From Zobellia nedashkovskayae (GTDB lineage: Bacteria > Bacteroidota > Bacteroidia > Flavobacteriales > Flavobacteriaceae), in NCBI RefSeq assembly GCF_015330125.1, contig NZ_JADDXR010000002.1, forward strand, positions 4,166,685-4,230,684: a stretch of DNA of 64,000 bases, read 5' to 3'. Shown one piece after another: positions 51,801 through 61,141 of this stretch. The notes under the pieces are model-generated. The model made no database searches, was not told the origin of the DNA, and saw nothing but the letters and a program-made list of their open reading frames with translations. Every line of letters begins with the position of its first letter. Positions within the stretch are counted from its first letter, which is position 1. A program made the translations under genes and the position numbers.

Positions 51801-53771
51801 TTAGCTAAAGTTAAACCAATAGCGAACACCGTCTTCTGCAGTTTTATCAATGTTTAAGGTAGTCTGTAGCTGATTCGCTAAACGGTTCATTAACCTAATA
51901 CCCATAGATGAATTGGCTCTTTCATCTGTATCTTCTGGTAAACCTATACCATTATCAGAGTATTCAAAATACCCTTCTTTTTCACCGATTTTGCGAATAT
52001 GGATATAAATTTTACCATTTTCGTCATCATCAGGAAAAGCATATTTAAATGAATTGGAAACAAGCTCGTTAAGCATTAGTCCAAAAGGAATAGCTCTATC
52101 AATATCTAGCTCAACACCTTCTGCATCTACTGTGATGTTAATGTTATGCCCACCTTTCTTATAGACCGATTGAACACTGTTGATCAAACTCTCTATATAA
52201 CTCTGCATTTCAATAACAGACAGGTCTTCGTTTTGATATAATTTCTGATGAATCAAAGCCATTGCCTTCACCCTACTCTTACCTTCTTCCAAAGCTTCTA
52301 TAGCTGCTTTACTTCTAGTATTTTTGGTCTGTAAACTCAATAGACTGGAAACCATTTGAAGGTTGTTCTTTACCCTGTGGTGAATCTCTTTTAAAAGCGA
52401 ATCTTTTTCTACAAGTGCGTTTTCAATTATATATTTCTGTTCTGCAATTAGACGTTGGTTTTTAATACTTTTCAAATACGCATAAACCAATCCAGCAAAT
52501 CCTACAAGAGTGAACAACAATGAAATAAGAACCAAGTTTATGTTCCTTTCTTTCGCCATCATATCCACACGAGACTTTTCTAACGCAAGCTTCTGCTCAG
52601 CCAACATAGTCTGAGATACAGCAAGATCTTGCCCCATTACAGTGGCTAGTTGCTGTTTCCTTAATTCTGATTGATTGTCCAAAACAGAATCCCGTACACG
52701 AATATTCTTCTTTAAGTATATTGAAGCATTTTTGTAATCTTCAGTCCTGTCATAATACAAAGCAAAAAGTCTGTTCTTACGTAGCAAGTTCTTAGTTGTC
52801 TTCGTTTCAAGGTTGTCACTCAAGAAATCTGTAGCTTTTCCATAATCTTCCAATTGAAGATAACATTCACTAATAGCCAAACTATTTTCTGTTATTTCAG
52901 AGGAAAGATCTTGGGTTTTGTATTTTTTTAGAGTGTTTATAGCACTTTCTAAATGTGGTATGGCTTCTTTATACTGCTTTAAGTCTACATGGCATTTTCC
53001 TATGTTCCCTTCAATTATGCCTCTTAAAAGATTAGCCTGCTCTATTTCTTCTTCAGATTTTTTTCTTGTAATAAGGTTCATATAAACATCTATGTACCCT
53101 TTAGCTTTTTTATAGTGACTTAAAGCCGTTGGTGCAGACTCATCTAGTCTTAAATAGTTACCCAAGTTATTGTAGTATTCGGCTTGAGCATAAAAGTCAT
53201 TCTCCTCAATGGTTTTTTTAACATTATCTATATAATGCTCCATTGCCTTTCTGTACATGCCTAAATTGGCATAGATATCATAAAAAGCAACATTCTCGTT
53301 TATTCCTAGCTCCCTCTGCTCTTTACGAATTTCAATTTGCTCCGTATACATGGTCAGCTGACCATAATTGTCGTCCATTATATCCAATAACTTAGACTTT
53401 AGATAAATATCTAAATCTTCTTTCTCTGCATAAAGTTCTTTGGAAATGGCCAGACTCTTATCATAATCACCTAAATCATAATAAATCCGGGCCTGAATAA
53501 GTTTGTAACGTTCTATTTCTGCGGAGTCTTCATCTTTTATTGCCGCATTTAGATAAAGATTGACTAGGTCTAGCCAGTCATAGGTGGAAGTTTCTCTGTA
53601 TAAGTCCTGTGCATTAAAAAAGAAAGTGAGTTTTTCATCTGGGGTTTCAAAATCTTGAAACTGCTGAAACAAGTTCTCTTCTGTATCCTTTTCATTTTGC
53701 GCCGATACAACGACGGATAGAAAAAAAACTGCCCAAATGAAAATGGTATTTTTATAGTAAATGTTGTTCAT
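51801..53771 (-). CDS. Sensor histidine kinase with TPR sensor region
   Basis: 656 residues from the ATG at 53771, which is followed by a good signal sequence (IYYKNTIFIWAVFFLSVVVSA); an ATG at 53801 adds ten residues. The periplasmic part (about 30-390) is a run of TPR-like helical repeats, then a coiled segment, a transmembrane helix (about 411-433), a HisKA_2 domain with KEIHHRVKNNLQM (phospho-accepting histidine near 464) and a C-terminal ATPase domain (NELVSNSFKYAFP, DNGIGLPE, GIRLMNRLA). A LytTR regulator gene lies 670 bases upstream and is the likely partner. Confidence 0.93.
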   Translation of the reverse strand: MNNIYYKNTIFIWAVFFLSVVVSAQNEKDTEENLFQQFQDFETPDEKLTFFFNAQDLYRETSTYDWLDLVNLYLNAAIKDEDSAEIERYKLIQARIYYDLGDYDKSLAISKELYAEKEDLDIYLKSKLLDIMDDNYGQLTMYTEQIEIRKEQRELGINENVAFYDIYANLGMYRKAMEHYIDNVKKTIEENDFYAQAEYYNNLGNYLRLDESAPTALSHYKKAKGYIDVYMNLITRKKSEEEIEQANLLRGIIEGNIGKCHVDLKQYKEAIPHLESAINTLKKYKTQDLSSEITENSLAISECYLQLEDYGKATDFLSDNLETKTTKNLLRKNRLFALYYDRTEDYKNASIYLKKNIRVRDSVLDNQSELRKQQLATVMGQDLAVSQTMLAEQKLALEKSRVDMMAKERNINLVLISLLFTLVGFAGLVYAYLKSIKNQRLIAEQKYIIENALVEKDSLLKEIHHRVKNNLQMVSSLLSLQTKNTRSKAAIEALEEGKSRVKAMALIHQKLYQNEDLSVIEMQSYIESLINSVQSVYKKGGHNINITVDAEGVELDIDRAIPFGLMLNELVSNSFKYAFPDDDENGKIYIHIRKIGEKEGYFEYSDNGIGLPEDTDERANSSMGIRLMNRLANQLQTTLNIDKTAEDGVRYWFNFS

Positions 53772-54200
53772 ATATCTAAATGAAACAAAATCAAAAAACA
53801 TTTTGCCCTGTTCATACTAGGTTACTCTCTTAGCCTATGGTATTCCGTCTTAATACCCACGAAAACAACATTTTATCAAAATAACGTCTTATCTAAGCTA
53901 AACTATTTAATTGGTTATTCAGTCCATTTACATATAAAGTTAAAAAAAAGGACTGTAACAAAATAATCTATTTTAAGAACCGCTTGAAATAAGTGCAACA
54001 TACTAATCTAATGTCCTTATTTTAAGGTGTTTTTACGATGGTAAAAATAACACTTGCCTATAAAGAAACAACCACCATTGTTGTGAAAGTACATTTAGTT
54101 GTGGTTTGGACTTTTTATGTATTTTCCTTTTACAACATGTATTTACCTGTCTTGAACTACAATTTTAGACATGGTTTAAAAGAATAAATTCCTAAAATTA
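53772..54200. other. Gene-free region upstream of the histidine kinase
   Basis: About 430 AT-rich bases without a plausible frame on either strand. It must contain the kinase promoter. A related pair of words, caaccaccattgttgtg and its near-complement ttagttgtggttt, lies near 54070-54115 and could fold. No clear TAnnTTTG box next to 53771. Confidence 0.5.
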
Positions 54201-54201
54201 A

Positions 54202-54236
54202 AAAGGAACCTAATCTTGTGAGACTAGGCTCCTTTA
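54202..54236 (-). terminator. Second hairpin between regulator and kinase genes
   Basis: Minus strand stem aaaggagccta / taggttccttt with one mismatch followed by a T-run. No gene ends here: the LytTR gene already has its own terminator at 54385-54419. Confidence 0.55.
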
Positions 54237-54384
54237 CGAGAACACTATATGAAAATGAAAAATCTTATTTGCTTTTGTATATATCACCTCTGTAATACAC
54301 TACCAAACTATTGCTTTATGCGTAAATATGGAAAATAATGTTGTGAAACCCCCAAAAGTTGTGGTGAACGCTACTTTTGGAGAA

Positions 54385-54419
54385 TAAAAAAAGGGGAACA
54401 TTAGAAATGTTCCCCTTTT
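54385..54419 (-). terminator. Terminator of the LytTR regulator gene
   Basis: Perfect stem aaaaggggaacatt / aatgttcccctttt with a T-run on the minus strand, 22 bases after the stop at 54441. Confidence 0.85.
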
Positions 54420-54440
54420 CAATACTTTGAATTTTATTTT

Positions 54441-55193
54441 TTACGAATTCATTGCCGAGATTATGAACTCTTTAAAATCTTTAGAAATAGGTATTAGTGT
54501 ATCTTTTATCATGATGTCTTTTGAGTTGATGGCATCAATGTGATCTACATTTACTATATAAGACTTATGAGCTCTGTAGAACTTATTTTTAGGTAGTTTT
54601 TCTAAATAATCCTTAAGTGGAGAACGAACCAAAAATTTCTTATCAACCGTATTTACTTCCAGATATACATTATCTGCCTTAATGAAGCGAATATCGCTAA
54701 ATTGAATACGATAATACAAATGTTGTTTTTTTACAAAAATAGAATCTTTCAAAACCGTATTGGACATAGGAACATCTTCCTGGTTCTCCACAACTGCAGC
54801 GGCAGAATCATCTGATCTCGTGAAATTAGAAAGTGCTATTTCAATAGATGTATATAAATCTTGTTGCTCAAAAGGTTTTACTAGATAACCGTTTGGCTTA
54901 ACCATTTTAGCATTTTCTACCGTAGCCCTATCTGAGTTAGATGTCACAAAAATGAATGGTATATCATAGTTCTCACGAATATGTCTACCTAAATCAATTC
55001 CTGTTTTATCGGAAGCTAATATAATGTCAATCAAAACAAGATCAACATGTTGTGTTTTTAAAACCTCTACGGCTTGTTCATAGACAATAACGTTGTCTAC
55101 AATCTCATACCCTATTTCTTCGAGCATAGATTGCATATCATCGGCAATGATTACGTTATCCTCTACGATTAGAATTCTAATTGGTTGTTCCAA
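54441..55193 (-). CDS. LytTR-type response regulator
   Basis: 250 residues. Receiver domain 1-120: IRILIVEDN acidic pocket, phospho-accepting aspartate 56 in DLVLIDIIL, and YLVKPFEQQDL with the conserved lysine. LytTR DNA-binding domain about 150-250 (FVKKQHLYYRIQFSDIRFIKADNVYLEV, FYRAHKSYIVNVDHID). The only start keeping the receiver intact is a TTG at 55193: in that frame a TAA stop lies a few codons upstream and the next ATG is at residue 20. It lies 34 bases after menA on the same strand and likely answers the TPR histidine kinase downstream. Confidence 0.92.
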   Translation of the reverse strand: MEQPIRILIVEDNVIIADDMQSMLEEIGYEIVDNVIVYEQAVEVLKTQHVDLVLIDIILASDKTGIDLGRHIRENYDIPFIFVTSNSDRATVENAKMVKPNGYLVKPFEQQDLYTSIEIALSNFTRSDDSAAAVVENQEDVPMSNTVLKDSIFVKKQHLYYRIQFSDIRFIKADNVYLEVNTVDKKFLVRSPLKDYLEKLPKNKFYRAHKSYIVNVDHIDAINSKDIMIKDTLIPISKDFKEFIISAMNS

Positions 55194-55227
55194 AATGGTT
55201 ATTATTTAGTAGGTTCATATTCTAAAT

Positions 55228-56136
55228 TTACAAAAAATTATTACAACTGATGTACATCAGTACGGACAAAAGAAAGGTGCTTAACGCCAACTTCTTCAGC
55301 TCAGGATCTATTTCATTATTTTTATTTGTTGCATATACCCTTTTCATGTGCAAGAAAATAGGTACAAAGGAAATTAAAGGTAAAAAAATTCGCCATCCTC
55401 TTAAATTTAATACTGAAAATGCCAAAATACTCAGAAACGCAATAATCAATAATGCATAGTGATAAATTTTACCATTTTGAAAACCTATATAAACTATGAG
55501 CGTATTTTTATTTACTTTTTTATCTGATTCATAATCCCTCAAATTATTAAGGTTTAGAACTCCTACACTTAACAGACCAATGGCTACCGCTGGCAATATT
55601 GATATGGCACTAAGCTGCTTTGTATAAAGAACCATAGAACCCATAACGGCCAACAAACCAAAGAACAGAAAAACGAATATATCTCCTAAGCCCCTATAAC
55701 CGTAAGCTGAATCTCCTATTGTATATTTTATAGCCGCCCAAATACTTGCTGCACCAAGAATTACAAATAACATAGGATACATCATGTTATCAAATCCAAA
55801 TGCAAAATATACAAGAGCGATGACTAAAATAAAATCTATAATTATGGAAAAAATTATTCCTTCCTTTAACTCCTTTCTTGAAATACTTCCGCTTTGAATA
55901 GCTCTTTTGGGGCCTATTCTATCTTCGTTATCCGTGCCTTTTACTCCATCGCCATAATCATTGGCAAAATTAGAGGTTACCTGAAAACCAATGGTTGTAA
56001 ACAGCGCCAGTACAAATACTACTGTATCTTCAAAGCCATATAAATTAGCTAAAGCCGTACCCACCACAATACCTGAAACGGATAGTGGTAGTGTTCTTAA
56101 CCTAGCCGCACTTATCCAAGCTTTAATATTTGTCAA
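55228..56136 (-). CDS. menA: 1,4-Dihydroxy-2-naphthoate polyprenyltransferase
   Basis: 302 residues, about nine transmembrane helices, of the UbiA prenyltransferase superfamily. It attaches the polyprenyl chain to DHNA in the inner membrane. Aspartate-rich motifs are NFANDYGDGVKGTDNEDR near 58 and NLRDYESDKKVNKNT near 197. The start is a TTG at 56136: an in-frame stop lies six codons upstream, and family members begin with IKAWISAARLRTLP right after the first methionine. It begins two bases after the stop of the SPOR gene, so translation is probably coupled. Confidence 0.94.
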   Translation of the reverse strand: MTNIKAWISAARLRTLPLSVSGIVVGTALANLYGFEDTVVFVLALFTTIGFQVTSNFANDYGDGVKGTDNEDRIGPKRAIQSGSISRKELKEGIIFSIIIDFILVIALVYFAFGFDNMMYPMLFVILGAASIWAAIKYTIGDSAYGYRGLGDIFVFLFFGLLAVMGSMVLYTKQLSAISILPAVAIGLLSVGVLNLNNLRDYESDKKVNKNTLIVYIGFQNGKIYHYALLIIAFLSILAFSVLNLRGWRIFLPLISFVPIFLHMKRVYATNKNNEIDPELKKLALSTFLLSVLMYISCNNFL

Positions 56137-56138
56137 AA

Positions 56139-56738
56139 CTACTGAGGGGATTCAATCTGAATTCTTTTTCCTTCTTTATAGGATGCAACAAAAGCATCTT
56201 GAAAACCAAGGTCTACTAGTTGTTCGCGAAATTTCTGAGCTTCTTCCAAAGTTTCGAAATTACCTAATGAATATGAATAAAACGGATTGGTTTTTACAAA
56301 AATGGTGTTGGTAAGTGCTTCAGAAGCAAGCGTCATGTTGTTATCTACAAATGACTTTATCTGTACTGAATAGATTTTTTCTTTCTCTAAAAATTCTTTG
56401 GCCAAGTAAAACTCGCGCACTAAACTGAGCTCTTCGTTCTGTTGCTTTAAATTGTCTATTCTAGATTTAATAGCATCTAAGCTATCTATAGAAACCAATA
56501 AATTACTAGGACTTTCAAAATTGTTAGAAACGCTTCTCCCCGCTGTAAAAGAAAAAACAGTTAGACCGCCAATAAGAAACAAAGCCGTTACACCAGCAAG
56601 CAAATTACGTTGAACTTTTTTCTTTCTAAGTTCCTTATTCTTGAACTTTATCTGATCAAGAAGACGTTCGTTTATAATTTGCGCCTTGTCTATATCTTTG
56701 TGCAACTCTAGTAAGTCGCTTTCTTCTATAAATGGCAT
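56139..56738 (-). CDS. SPOR domain protein with one transmembrane helix
   Basis: 199 residues. N-terminal cytoplasmic helix with basic KNKELRKKKVQRN, a transmembrane helix at about 47-68 (NLLAGVTALFLIGGLTVFSF), a short coiled coil (SLDAIKSRIDNLKQQNEEL) and a C-terminal SPOR fold (about 118-199, YSVQIKSFVDN, YSLGNFETLEEAQKFREQLV). SPOR domains bind denuded septal peptidoglycan, so it is likely recruited to the division site. It precedes menA by two bases. Its place among menaquinone genes is unexplained. Confidence 0.9.
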   Translation of the reverse strand: MPFIEESDLLELHKDIDKAQIINERLLDQIKFKNKELRKKKVQRNLLAGVTALFLIGGLTVFSFTAGRSVSNNFESPSNLLVSIDSLDAIKSRIDNLKQQNEELSLVREFYLAKEFLEKEKIYSVQIKSFVDNNMTLASEALTNTIFVKTNPFYSYSLGNFETLEEAQKFREQLVDLGFQDAFVASYKEGKRIQIESPQ

Positions 56739-56921
56739 ATAATTATTTTTTCGAGGTTACACTGTTAAAGTTAACCAAAATACCGAAAGATCGATGAAAT
56801 GCACTCTCGGAATGTTGCAAAATTACCATATTCTGTGGTATAGATTAATATTTACGATGTTAAAAACTTTCCGTTTATCGATTAATCTAGGATTACATTT
56901 CCAAAAGACTCTCGTTTTTAA

Positions 56922-57752
56922 TTAGATAGCATGTATGCCATCTTCCTTAATTTCTATTTTTCTTTCTTTATACAGTGTACCCACACCTTTCTTAAAGGTT
57001 TTCTTACTCATTTGAAGTTCCTGCTTAATGAGTGCGGGATCTGATTTATCGTGAAGTGCCAAATACCCACCATGGGCCATTAACTTCTTATATATTGCTT
57101 CTGCAGCTGGTTCAAGTAATTTCTCACCTATGGGCTGCAATGAAATATCTAACTTATTATCTAGGCGAATATTCTTTATATACCCCTTGGTTCTATCACC
57201 AACAGCTACATGTTTGTAGATTTCATTAGAATACACCAACCCTTTGTGCTGATCGTTTACTATAACTTCCCAACCTAGATCCGTTAGCCGTGTAAAAAGT
57301 AATTCTACCTCTTCACGTTCACGAACGGTAAGTTCATCGTTGCTTAAAAACTTATCTATTTTGTTTGAACCAACAAGTCTAAAAGAAACTTCGTCCATAT
57401 AACAGCGTACCACGTACCACTGCCCTTCTTTCATCTTATCTCTTTGTTCACTAAACGGAACAAGTAAATGCTTCTCAAGACCCCAGTCTAAAAAGGCACC
57501 AATTTTGTTTACTTCGGCAACTTGGAGAAAACCATATGTATTCCTAATAACATGTGGCGTTAAGGTAGTGGCTACAGGCCTTTCCTCATGATCTAAATAA
57601 CAGAAAACCTTTATCATATCGCCAATATCAATAACCTTTGGCACATACTTATTTGGCAAGAGAATCTCTGTACCTGTATTACTCCCTAAAAAGAGTCCAA
57701 CACTAGTATCTCTAAGCACTTCTAACTCGTTATAATTTCCCAGTTCGATCAT
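56922..57752 (-). CDS. CvfB-family S1-like RNA-binding protein
   Basis: 276 residues. Tandem S1-like OB folds (GFLQVAEVNKIGAFLDWGLEKHLLVPFSEQ near 85; KGLVYSNEIYKHVAVGDRTKGYI near 163) followed by a C-terminal winged-helix-like part (LMAHGGYLALHDKSDPALIKQEL, MSKKTFKKGVGTLYKERKI). This is the CvfB layout; Staphylococcus CvfB affects virulence gene expression. A -7 box ends only four bases before the ATG, so the message is probably leaderless. It is followed by the SPOR gene after 183 bases. Confidence 0.92.
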   Translation of the reverse strand: MIELGNYNELEVLRDTSVGLFLGSNTGTEILLPNKYVPKVIDIGDMIKVFCYLDHEERPVATTLTPHVIRNTYGFLQVAEVNKIGAFLDWGLEKHLLVPFSEQRDKMKEGQWYVVRCYMDEVSFRLVGSNKIDKFLSNDELTVREREEVELLFTRLTDLGWEVIVNDQHKGLVYSNEIYKHVAVGDRTKGYIKNIRLDNKLDISLQPIGEKLLEPAAEAIYKKLMAHGGYLALHDKSDPALIKQELQMSKKTFKKGVGTLYKERKIEIKEDGIHAI

Positions 57753-57756
57753 ACTG

Positions 57757-57764
57757 CAAAAGTA
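57757..57764 (-). promoter_or_regulatory. -7 box for cvfB, implying a leaderless message
   Basis: Minus strand TACTTTTG, exact TAnnTTTG, ending four bases before the ATG at 57752. A TTTT near the -33 position is 19 bases upstream. Confidence 0.55.
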
Positions 57765-57782
57765 ACTTTAAAATTTGGGTAT

Positions 57783-57814
57783 AAAAAAACCGTCTGCCAT
57801 AAAGCAAACGGTCT
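57783..57814 (-). terminator. Terminator after DUF2853
   Basis: Minus strand stem accgtttgc / gcagacggt with a G-T wobble and a seven-base T-run, 20 bases after the DUF2853 stop. Confidence 0.75.
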
Positions 57815-57833
57815 AAATTACATTTTGAAAATC

Positions 57834-58178
57834 TTACTTAGTATAAACAGAAGCTTTTTTAAAGTGCTTACAAAGCATATAATAAATTACAGCTCTATGC
57901 TTGTTTCTGTTAGAAGAACCGTACTTTTCTACTACAGACTTCACAGCCTCCATTAATTTTGGGTCGTCAGACATACCCAACTTTTTCATTAAATAATTTT
58001 TCTTCACGGTTTCTAGTTCTTTATCATCAGAACCTGAAACTTTAGAAGCATCGATATTGTAGATTGCTGGACCTAGACCCACAGTTACTTTTGTCAGAAG
58101 ATCCATATCTGGAGCTTCTCCAAATTTGTCCTTAATGTCTGCAGCATACTTTACAATCAAATCGTCTCTTTTACTCAT
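57834..58178 (-). CDS. DUF2853 family protein
   Basis: 114 residues, predicted helical. It begins MSKRDDLIVKYAADIKDKFG and has MDLLTKVTVGLGPAIYNIDA in the middle and AVIYYMLCKHFKKASVY at the end, the pattern of DUF2853, a small cytoplasmic family of unknown function. It lies 28 bases after menD on the same strand and ends at a terminator, so it is the last gene of the thioesterase / isochorismate synthase / menD operon. Confidence 0.9.
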   Translation of the reverse strand: MSKRDDLIVKYAADIKDKFGEAPDMDLLTKVTVGLGPAIYNIDASKVSGSDDKELETVKKNYLMKKLGMSDDPKLMEAVKSVVEKYGSSNRNKHRAVIYYMLCKHFKKASVYTK

Positions 58179-58206
58179 AATAGTTAGTGTTGAAAATGTT
58201 AATGGT

Positions 58207-59976
58207 TTATGTTAATTCCCTCGAAGATATAAAATCAAAATAACCGAGCAAAATTTTGTTGTTTATAAATCTTGGTGTATGGACCTCCAAAATTTTAGGT
58301 TTATCAGATTTTTTGTAAAAATCTTTGAGCCTGTCATTCAGACTAGTTACCCCATTTACTAACATATATTCAAAGCCAAATTGAGCACTTAAGTGTTCAA
58401 CATTTCTATCATGAGCCGTTTCAAAAAAAGTAGCGAAATTTTCAGTTTCTTCTTGACCTGGTAAGATTCTAAAAATACCACCGCCATCATTATTTATAAT
58501 AATTATTCTAAAATCTGAGCGGATATAATTGTTCCAAAGACCATTGCTATCGTAGAAAAAACTGATGTCTCCCGTAATTAGTAACGTAGGAGTTTTAGCA
58601 TAAAATGCAGATCCAACTGCTGTAGATGTACTCCCGTCAATTCCACTAGTTCCTCTATTGCAGAAAATTTCTAAACTAGGGTCTAAATTAAATAGTTGGG
58701 CGTAACGCACCGTAGAACTATTAGCTAACTGTACATGCTGACTTTTAGGAATTGATTTCAATATATTATAAAAAGCCAACATATCCGAGAACGGAATTTG
58801 CTTCATATAATCCTCACGTTTTATTTCATATTGTAATCGAATTTTATTCCAGTAATTAAAATAATCACTGGATTGAGGTTCTATTTGATTCATAAAATCA
58901 GCAAAAAAACTGTTTACATCCGTTTTAAAATGATGTGTTAACGCAAAGAAAGTGTTGAATGCCTTAAGCTCATCTATATGCCAATGATGTTCAGGTTTGT
59001 ACTCCCGTAAAAATGCCTTTATTTTTTTTGATACAATAAGACCTCCAAAGGTCAATAGCACCTGAGGTCTTAACTTTTCAAACAACACATTAGATTCCTC
59101 ACTTTTTTCTATAGGAGCAATAATACTATCGATACTCGCAAAGAAATTTGGATGATGAAGGTTAGATGTAGTTTCCGTCAAAACTATTACAGACGAGTCG
59201 GTTGCTAGCACATCTAGGAATTTTTGCTCCACCTCATTAGGCGGATTCACACCCACCAATACTATTTTTTTTGACGAAGTATTCCAAATATCCGCATAGT
59301 TCTGTAAATCTGAAATCTCTAGTTCTTCTTTATCTCTTACAGGAACAATAAGCGCTTTTACAGAAGGTTCCGTAGTGGTGTCATAAAGGGGTTCTTCAAA
59401 AGGAACGTTTATATGTACCGGTAACTTAATCTGCAATGCCACGTTAAGTGCGGTATTCAGTTCACTATCATTATAATCTTGTATTTCTTGTTGTGCGGTA
59501 TCTTTATTTTCCTCTGATAACCACTCAGGCTTATATTTCTCTACTCTTTTTACAGCGTGCGAAACATCTTGTTTTAAATTGGCCGAATAACCAATATGCC
59601 TATCAAAAACATTATCCTGTCTTATAGTTTGCCCATCACCTACATCAATTTTATAAATCGGTCGATCTGCTGAAATCACAACTAACGGAATACCACTATA
59701 GAATGCTTCTGCCACCGCTGGGTAATAATTCAACAAAGCACTTCCTGAAGTACATACCACGGCAACGGGCTCATGTAATTGCTGTGCTATACCCAATGCA
59801 AAAAAAGCGGCACTGCGTTCGTCCACAACGCTGAAACATTTAAAATAAGGGTCTTCGCTAAAATCAATCGTCAGCGGTGCATTTCGTGACCCTGGAGAAA
59901 TTACAATATTTTTTATCTTTTTCGCCTTGCAGTGTTGTACTACCAATTGCGCGGAGGGTATGCTAGAGTATCTCAT
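58207..59976 (-). CDS. menD: SEPHCHC synthase (MenD)
   Basis: 589 residues of the thiamine-diphosphate enzyme family. It joins isochorismate and 2-oxoglutarate to give SEPHCHC, the first committed step of classical menaquinone synthesis. N-terminal PYR domain: NIVISPGSRNAPLTI, VVDERSAAFFALGIAQ, VCTSGSALLNYYPAVAEA with the thiamine-activating glutamate. C-terminal PP domain: NRGTSGIDGSTSTAVG and the metal-binding GDISFFYDSNGLWNN. It follows the isochorismate synthase gene by 49 bases. Confidence 0.97.
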   Translation of the reverse strand: MRYSSIPSAQLVVQHCKAKKIKNIVISPGSRNAPLTIDFSEDPYFKCFSVVDERSAAFFALGIAQQLHEPVAVVCTSGSALLNYYPAVAEAFYSGIPLVVISADRPIYKIDVGDGQTIRQDNVFDRHIGYSANLKQDVSHAVKRVEKYKPEWLSEENKDTAQQEIQDYNDSELNTALNVALQIKLPVHINVPFEEPLYDTTTEPSVKALIVPVRDKEELEISDLQNYADIWNTSSKKIVLVGVNPPNEVEQKFLDVLATDSSVIVLTETTSNLHHPNFFASIDSIIAPIEKSEESNVLFEKLRPQVLLTFGGLIVSKKIKAFLREYKPEHHWHIDELKAFNTFFALTHHFKTDVNSFFADFMNQIEPQSSDYFNYWNKIRLQYEIKREDYMKQIPFSDMLAFYNILKSIPKSQHVQLANSSTVRYAQLFNLDPSLEIFCNRGTSGIDGSTSTAVGSAFYAKTPTLLITGDISFFYDSNGLWNNYIRSDFRIIIINNDGGGIFRILPGQEETENFATFFETAHDRNVEHLSAQFGFEYMLVNGVTSLNDRLKDFYKKSDKPKILEVHTPRFINNKILLGYFDFISSRELT

Positions 59977-60025
59977 GAGTTACAAAAATACAACGGTTGT
60001 ATTTCTTAAACCAATCTTGTTTAAA

Positions 60026-61141
60026 TTACTCTGTAGCCATTATCACCTTAAGCATAGTCTTGCTCTTAGCTACCGTCTCGTTCCACTCTTTTTCGGGGTC
60101 CGAATCTTTAGTAATTCCGCCACCAACATAAATCTGCAGGTTACCCTCCTTTAATTGCATACAACGTAAATTCACAAAAAGCGTGGTGTTTTTAGAAATA
60201 GAACGATACACATTGTTCTCTGTATTCCTAGGGCGATTGTTTCTATTCCTTTCGGTCTTAAAATTCAATTCGCCTAAAAAACCGGTATAAAATTCACGGT
60301 CATAGTTTTCTTCCTTTAAAATAAATGCTTTTGTTTTCTCTTTGGGCATACCACAGACTGCAGGTGTTGGGTGAAGCGCTTTTACCACCTCTCCAAGTTC
60401 TTCTTGCTTTGCAATACCAGATATTTTGGTTCTAAGATGCATTAAAGAACCGGCCCTTACGGTTTCTGTTGGCGTTCGTTCCAAGTCCGAAACCTTACCC
60501 TCCAAAGCTTTAATAATATAATTTGTTACCAACTGCTGTTCATCCAGCTCTTTGTTGCCCCAAGTAGGGTTTTCGTCGTTACCGTAATCTTGGGTGCCTG
60601 CTAATGACATAGTCGTTAGTTTTCTATTGTGCATGGTCAATAAAATTTCAGGAGTTGCCCCAAGCCACATCCCTACCTTTGGATGATACCACAAATAACA
60701 AAATGCGGTCTTATATTCATGCAAGAGCGTCTGAAATAAAACTAAAGGAGAAGCATCTGTTTTAAGCTGTATACCTCTTGAAAGCACTACTTTATCAAAA
60801 CTTCCCGCCTTGATTTCGGCAATACCTTTCTTTACCAACTCCAGATGAAAATCCTTCTGTTTTGTGTCTATTCCTATCTCAATGTCTTGTGATGGCGCAT
60901 TAGCTTCTTCCGGGAAATGAGCAAGACTAACAATTTCGTCCAATTTCAAGAGTACGGCTCCTCTATCGGAATCAAATGGTGCAAAAACAAATCCTGTTTC
61001 TAAATAGTCATTAAGGTGATGCAACTCTTCATCTTCTTGAAAAATGGCAGTAACGCCTTTCTCATTAGGTTTACGATAAGCTACAAAAGGTAATTTATTC
61101 TCTAGGTGAGATTCAATTTTTTGAAAAAAATCCAAGGGCAT
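60026..61141 (-). CDS. menF: Isochorismate synthase
   Basis: 371 residues of the chorismate-utilising family. It converts chorismate to isochorismate. The C-terminal core has FDKVVLSRGIQLK near 130, WLGATPEILL near 175, LAGTQDYG near 195, HPTPAVCGMPKEKTKAFI near 275 and the terminal YVGGGITKDSDPEKEWNETVAKSKTM pattern with the metal-binding glutamate. Given menD next door, menaquinone is the likely pathway; entC-type siderophore use is unlikely without other siderophore genes. Its ATG overlaps the upstream thioesterase stop by one base. Confidence 0.94.
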   Translation of the reverse strand: MPLDFFQKIESHLENKLPFVAYRKPNEKGVTAIFQEDEELHHLNDYLETGFVFAPFDSDRGAVLLKLDEIVSLAHFPEEANAPSQDIEIGIDTKQKDFHLELVKKGIAEIKAGSFDKVVLSRGIQLKTDASPLVLFQTLLHEYKTAFCYLWYHPKVGMWLGATPEILLTMHNRKLTTMSLAGTQDYGNDENPTWGNKELDEQQLVTNYIIKALEGKVSDLERTPTETVRAGSLMHLRTKISGIAKQEELGEVVKALHPTPAVCGMPKEKTKAFILKEENYDREFYTGFLGELNFKTERNRNNRPRNTENNVYRSISKNTTLFVNLRCMQLKEGNLQIYVGGGITKDSDPEKEWNETVAKSKTMLKVIMATE

